Below are positions 62,061 to 64,000 of a stretch of 64,000 nt of DNA, one piece after another (the first letter of the stretch is position 1; every line of letters begins with the position of its first letter). The position numbers were made by a program, and so were the translations under genes. The notes beneath the pieces were generated by a model. The model was given only the letters and a program-made list of their open reading frames with translations, had not been told where the DNA came from and made no database searches. Source of the DNA: JAGWBJ01 sp034423015 (GTDB lineage Bacteria; Chloroflexota; Dehalococcoidia; Lucifugimonadales; JAGWBF01). The DNA is taken from the NCBI GenBank assembly GCA_034423015.1, contig DAOUJG010000026.1, forward strand, positions 1 to 64,000, in the 5' to 3' direction.

Positions 62061-62657
62061 GTGAACGGCAAACCGATAAAGCTGACGGCGCAGGAGGTGG
62101 AGGGCCTGGAGCAGGTCGTCTCCGCGGGCCACAAGTGGATCGACGGCTCCAACCCGGCCTATCCGGGCCTGATACTGAAGATCGGCGGCGCCTTCCTGGA
62201 GGCCATCGAAAGGGGCGGCCACCAGGAGTTGTACCTCAGCGAGCAGGAGGCCTGGTACCTGCGCGAGATGGTCCCAGCCAACATGAGAGTCCGGGGAGAG
62301 ACCGTCGGGCAGAGCCTCAAGCGGAAGCTGTATCCGATCCTTCTGGAGTTCGAGGCCGAGAGGTACAGCGAGGCCGCCGTTACTCGCTACGGCTCGTCCA
62401 AGGTCGAAGAACCCCTCACCAGGGAGGACGTGTTCAGGCAGGACGCCGGCCCCGGGGAGACTGTCGCGCCCGACGATGCCGTCATGCCTCACCGGCCCCA
62501 AGCCCAGGGGGCCGAGGGTCACGTGAGCTCCAACGAGGGGACGGATGAGGGCTGCGAACAAGAGGAGGCAGACGCCGACGGACAGCCGTCCGTCGACCAG
62601 GAGCTTTCCGGCACTCGGGACGGGGCCGAGCTGACGGGCGACCAGACCCAGGAATAG
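62061..62657 (+). CDS. Hypothetical protein with acidic disordered tail
   Basis: A 198-residue protein. The first 120 residues look helical and folded (LTAQEVEGLEQVVSAGHKW, LYLSEQEAWYLREMVPANMR); the rest is an acidic Glu/Asp/Gly-rich tail without structure. No family is recognised. The start is GTG, 22 bases after the monooxygenase stop, so the two are probably co-transcribed. Confidence 0.6.
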   Translation: MNGKPIKLTAQEVEGLEQVVSAGHKWIDGSNPAYPGLILKIGGAFLEAIERGGHQELYLSEQEAWYLREMVPANMRVRGETVGQSLKRKLYPILLEFEAERYSEAAVTRYGSSKVEEPLTREDVFRQDAGPGETVAPDDAVMPHRPQAQGAEGHVSSNEGTDEGCEQEEADADGQPSVDQELSGTRDGAELTGDQTQE

Positions 62658-62692
62658 CGCGACGTCGCGGGGGTCCGATACCACACACTACC

Positions 62693-62706
62693 GGCCCAAT
62701 TGGGCC
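62693..62706. promoter_or_regulatory. Perfect 14-bp palindrome GGCCCAATTGGGCC
   Basis: It lies in the 267-base spacer after the hypothetical gene. Without a loop or U-run it is more like an operator than a terminator. Nothing else distinct was seen in this spacer. Confidence 0.35.
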
Positions 62707-62924
62707 ATGTTCATAACTGCCCTGGCCCCGCGACCAAGCCAAACAATCCGGGCATCCGTGGCGCCCACGAATCGCTCTTCAGGGAGGCGTTCTCTCCGAA
62801 CTCCTCCCCGGCCAACGTACCTTTTCACCCGTCTAGGCATAGTTGCCAAGACCACGATTGGCTCTTCTCGTCAAGAGTATCCCAAGCCCCAGGGCAGGTC
62901 ACTCAGTCCACACGGAGGTCTTAC

Positions 62925-63413
62925 ATGAAGCTACTCATCGGAATGCTGGCGGTCCTGGTCCTGGCGGCGGCGTGTGCCAACGAGCCCACCCCCACCCCCA
63001 CCCCGGACACCCGGCCCGACGAAATCCTGGCTGAACTGAGGCGCCCCACGGCCACACCGGCGCCCACGGCCACACCGGACGGTCGCATAGACGAAATCCT
63101 GGAGATGCTACACGCCCCGCATCCCACTGCAACGCCCAGCCCCAGGCTGGATGAGGGATTGACGGCCATCGTGGAGCTCCGCAGCCTGTTCTCTCCATCG
63201 TTCGGGGAAGTGAGCGTTCCAACCGACCTCGAGTCCGGGCGCGAGGCCCTGGCCGAGTGCCTGGCCCAGCGTCTCTCCTCACCGGCCATCGATGCGGAGA
63301 GCATGATAGGCGCTATCGAAATCGACGGGTTGATGGAGGAGATGACCGGCGAGCCGGATGCAGGAGAGCTGGCAGACCTGGTCTTCGCAGGCACCCTATT
63401 CGGCTGCTGGTAG
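62925..63413 (+). CDS. Second Pro/Thr-rich lipoprotein
   Basis: A 162-residue predicted lipoprotein: MKLLIGMLAVLVLAAAC with lipobox Cys17, then a short stalk PTPTPTPDTRPDEIL with a repeated RPDEILAEL/RIDEILEML unit separated by TATPAPTATP. The C-terminal half is helical with two cysteines (LAECLAQRL and the final FGCW). It shares only the stalk style with the lipoprotein at 57897. GGAGG precedes ATG. Function unknown. Confidence 0.72.
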   Translation: MKLLIGMLAVLVLAAACANEPTPTPTPDTRPDEILAELRRPTATPAPTATPDGRIDEILEMLHAPHPTATPSPRLDEGLTAIVELRSLFSPSFGEVSVPTDLESGREALAECLAQRLSSPAIDAESMIGAIEIDGLMEEMTGEPDAGELADLVFAGTLFGCW

Positions 63414-63487
63414 GCGCAATCCGTTGACACTCGTGAAGGCCGCCATCGTCACGCTACGGAGACCGGGACAATGGTGAATAAGGCCAA

Positions 63488-63517
63488 TTGCGGGCGCCTT
63501 TGACGGTATGCTATAAT
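63488..63517 (+). promoter_or_regulatory. Promoter of rpsO
   Basis: TTGCGG (63488-63493), an 18-base spacer and consensus TATAAT (63512-63517), 47 bases before the rpsO start. Confidence 0.65.
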
Positions 63518-63564
63518 CCTCAGCGAAGAAAAGAGCGAAGAGTGGAGAAAAGGTCCAGGGGGGC

Positions 63565-63831
63565 ATGATAGACACGGACACGAAGTCGCGAATCATCCGG
63601 GACTTCCAACTACACGAGAGTGACACAGGATCGACAGAGGTCCAGGTAGCTCTTCTAACGGAGAGAATCAGGCAGCTAACGGACCACCTCCGACAGCACC
63701 ACACCGACGCGCATTCACGCACCGGCCTGCTGAAACTGGTAGGTCAGAGAAGAAGCCTCCTCAACTACTTGACCCGCGAAGACGTCACCAGATACCGTAC
63801 GCTAATCGCCAGACTCGGCCTCCGCAGATAG
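63565..63831 (+). CDS. rpsO: 30S ribosomal protein S15
   Basis: An 88-residue S15. SRIIRDFQLHESDTGSTEVQ, ALLTERIRQLTDHLRQHHTD, HSRTGLLKLVGQRRSLLNYL and RYRTLIARLGLRR are the conserved helices that bind 16S rRNA. Length is standard. It is followed by a terminator-like hairpin and then pnp, the widespread rpsO-pnp order. Confidence 0.97.
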   Translation: MIDTDTKSRIIRDFQLHESDTGSTEVQVALLTERIRQLTDHLRQHHTDAHSRTGLLKLVGQRRSLLNYLTREDVTRYRTLIARLGLRR

Positions 63832-63860
63832 CCCCGAAATACCGGGGCTATTTCTCTTTC
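63829..63860 (+). terminator. Hairpin between rpsO and pnp
   Basis: TAGCCCCG (63829-63836) pairs with CGGGGCTA (63843-63850) around AAATAC, followed by TTTCTCTTTC. The rpsO stop codon is part of the stem. It probably terminates partially or is a processing site. Confidence 0.75.
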
Positions 63861-63904
63861 CTCTTCCTTCGGCAACTCAACAGAGAGGTCGTGCGACTTT
63901 TACC

Positions 63905-64000
63905 ATGCAGTACTCCGTGGAACGCCGCATAGGCGACAAGAACATTACCATCGAGACGGGAAAGCTGGCCGGGCTGGCCGGCGGCTCCGTTACAGTGCGG
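63905..64000 (+). CDS. pnp: Polyribonucleotide nucleotidyltransferase, N-terminal part (runs off the window)
   Basis: The first 32 codons, MQYSVERRIGDKNITIETGK then LAGLAGGSVTVR, match the start of PNPase, the phosphorolytic 3-prime exonuclease of the RNA degradosome. The rpsO-pnp context supports the call. The rest lies outside the window. Confidence 0.85.
   Translation, partial: MQYSVERRIGDKNITIETGKLAGLAGGSVTVR

Overview
The window is high-GC bacterial DNA (most genes about 65% GC, many GTG or TTG starts, clear AGGAGG-type ribosome sites). It carries conserved chromosomal genes (recF, gyrA, folB/folK/folP, etfBA, rpsO-pnp) among a dense set of small-molecule catabolic genes: amidases, family III CoA-transferase, GMC and FAD dehydrogenases, sarcosine oxidase, Gfo/Idh, HpcH/HpaI aldolase, luciferase-like monooxygenase and acyl-CoA carboxylase beta. 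Two PAC2 genes and this catabolic mix suggest a Chloroflexota lineage, perhaps Dehalococcoidia/SAR202-like; this placement is inference, as no rRNA gene is present.

Layout: 0-4.7 kb, the tail of an IS5-like transposase, a VOC protein, sarcosine oxidase, a zinc-type dehydrogenase and a GatC-like/amidase pair. 4.8-13.7 kb is a defence island: helicase-nuclease, orphan PIN toxin, beta-class DNA methyltransferase and a RelE-UvrD fusion on one strand. The methyltransferase has a low-GC target-recognition segment and carries two related inserts, one encoding a complete four-helix-bundle (IVP/Avd-like) protein in another frame and one a 72-bp hairpin with matching ends. 13.7-20 kb: PEP-mutase-like lyase, second GatC-like/amidase pair, protoglobin, an MFS exporter, a repeat-rich spacer and a duplicated-domain protein. 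20-24.8 kb: an operon of GMC oxidoreductase, Gal80-like oxidoreductase, an unknown and CoA-transferase. 25-27.1 kb: a low-GC patch with a zinc-motif protein and an AbiJ-like protein. 27.2-33.3 kb: a radical-SAM-like protein without its cluster cysteines, gamma-glutamyltransferase, then PAC2-unknown-recF. 33.4-37.5 kb: etfB-etfA-dehydrogenase-mscS operon. 37.5-46.3 kb: transporters, a flavoprotein dehydrogenase, a surface protein, an amidohydrolase, folB and a CitE-like lyase. 46.4-55 kb: flavin reductase, gyrA with neighbours, a GreA fused to a recombinase-type domain, tandem SagB-like oxidoreductase, folP-folK. 55-64 kb: carboxylase beta, luciferase-like enzyme, two proline/threonine-rich lipoproteins, a CoA-binding protein interrupted by UGA at its conserved cysteine, aldolase, PAC2, and rpsO-pnp at the edge.

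Most notable: (1) the IVP-type insert and its short derivative inside one methyltransferase gene; (2) the UGA-for-Cys CoA-binding gene with a SECIS-like hairpin, a selenoprotein candidate; (3) the recombinase-domain GreA fusion; (4) three enzyme-fold proteins that have lost catalytic residues (radical SAM, peptidase C26, Gfo/Idh). All assignments come from reading the sequence; no database search was run.
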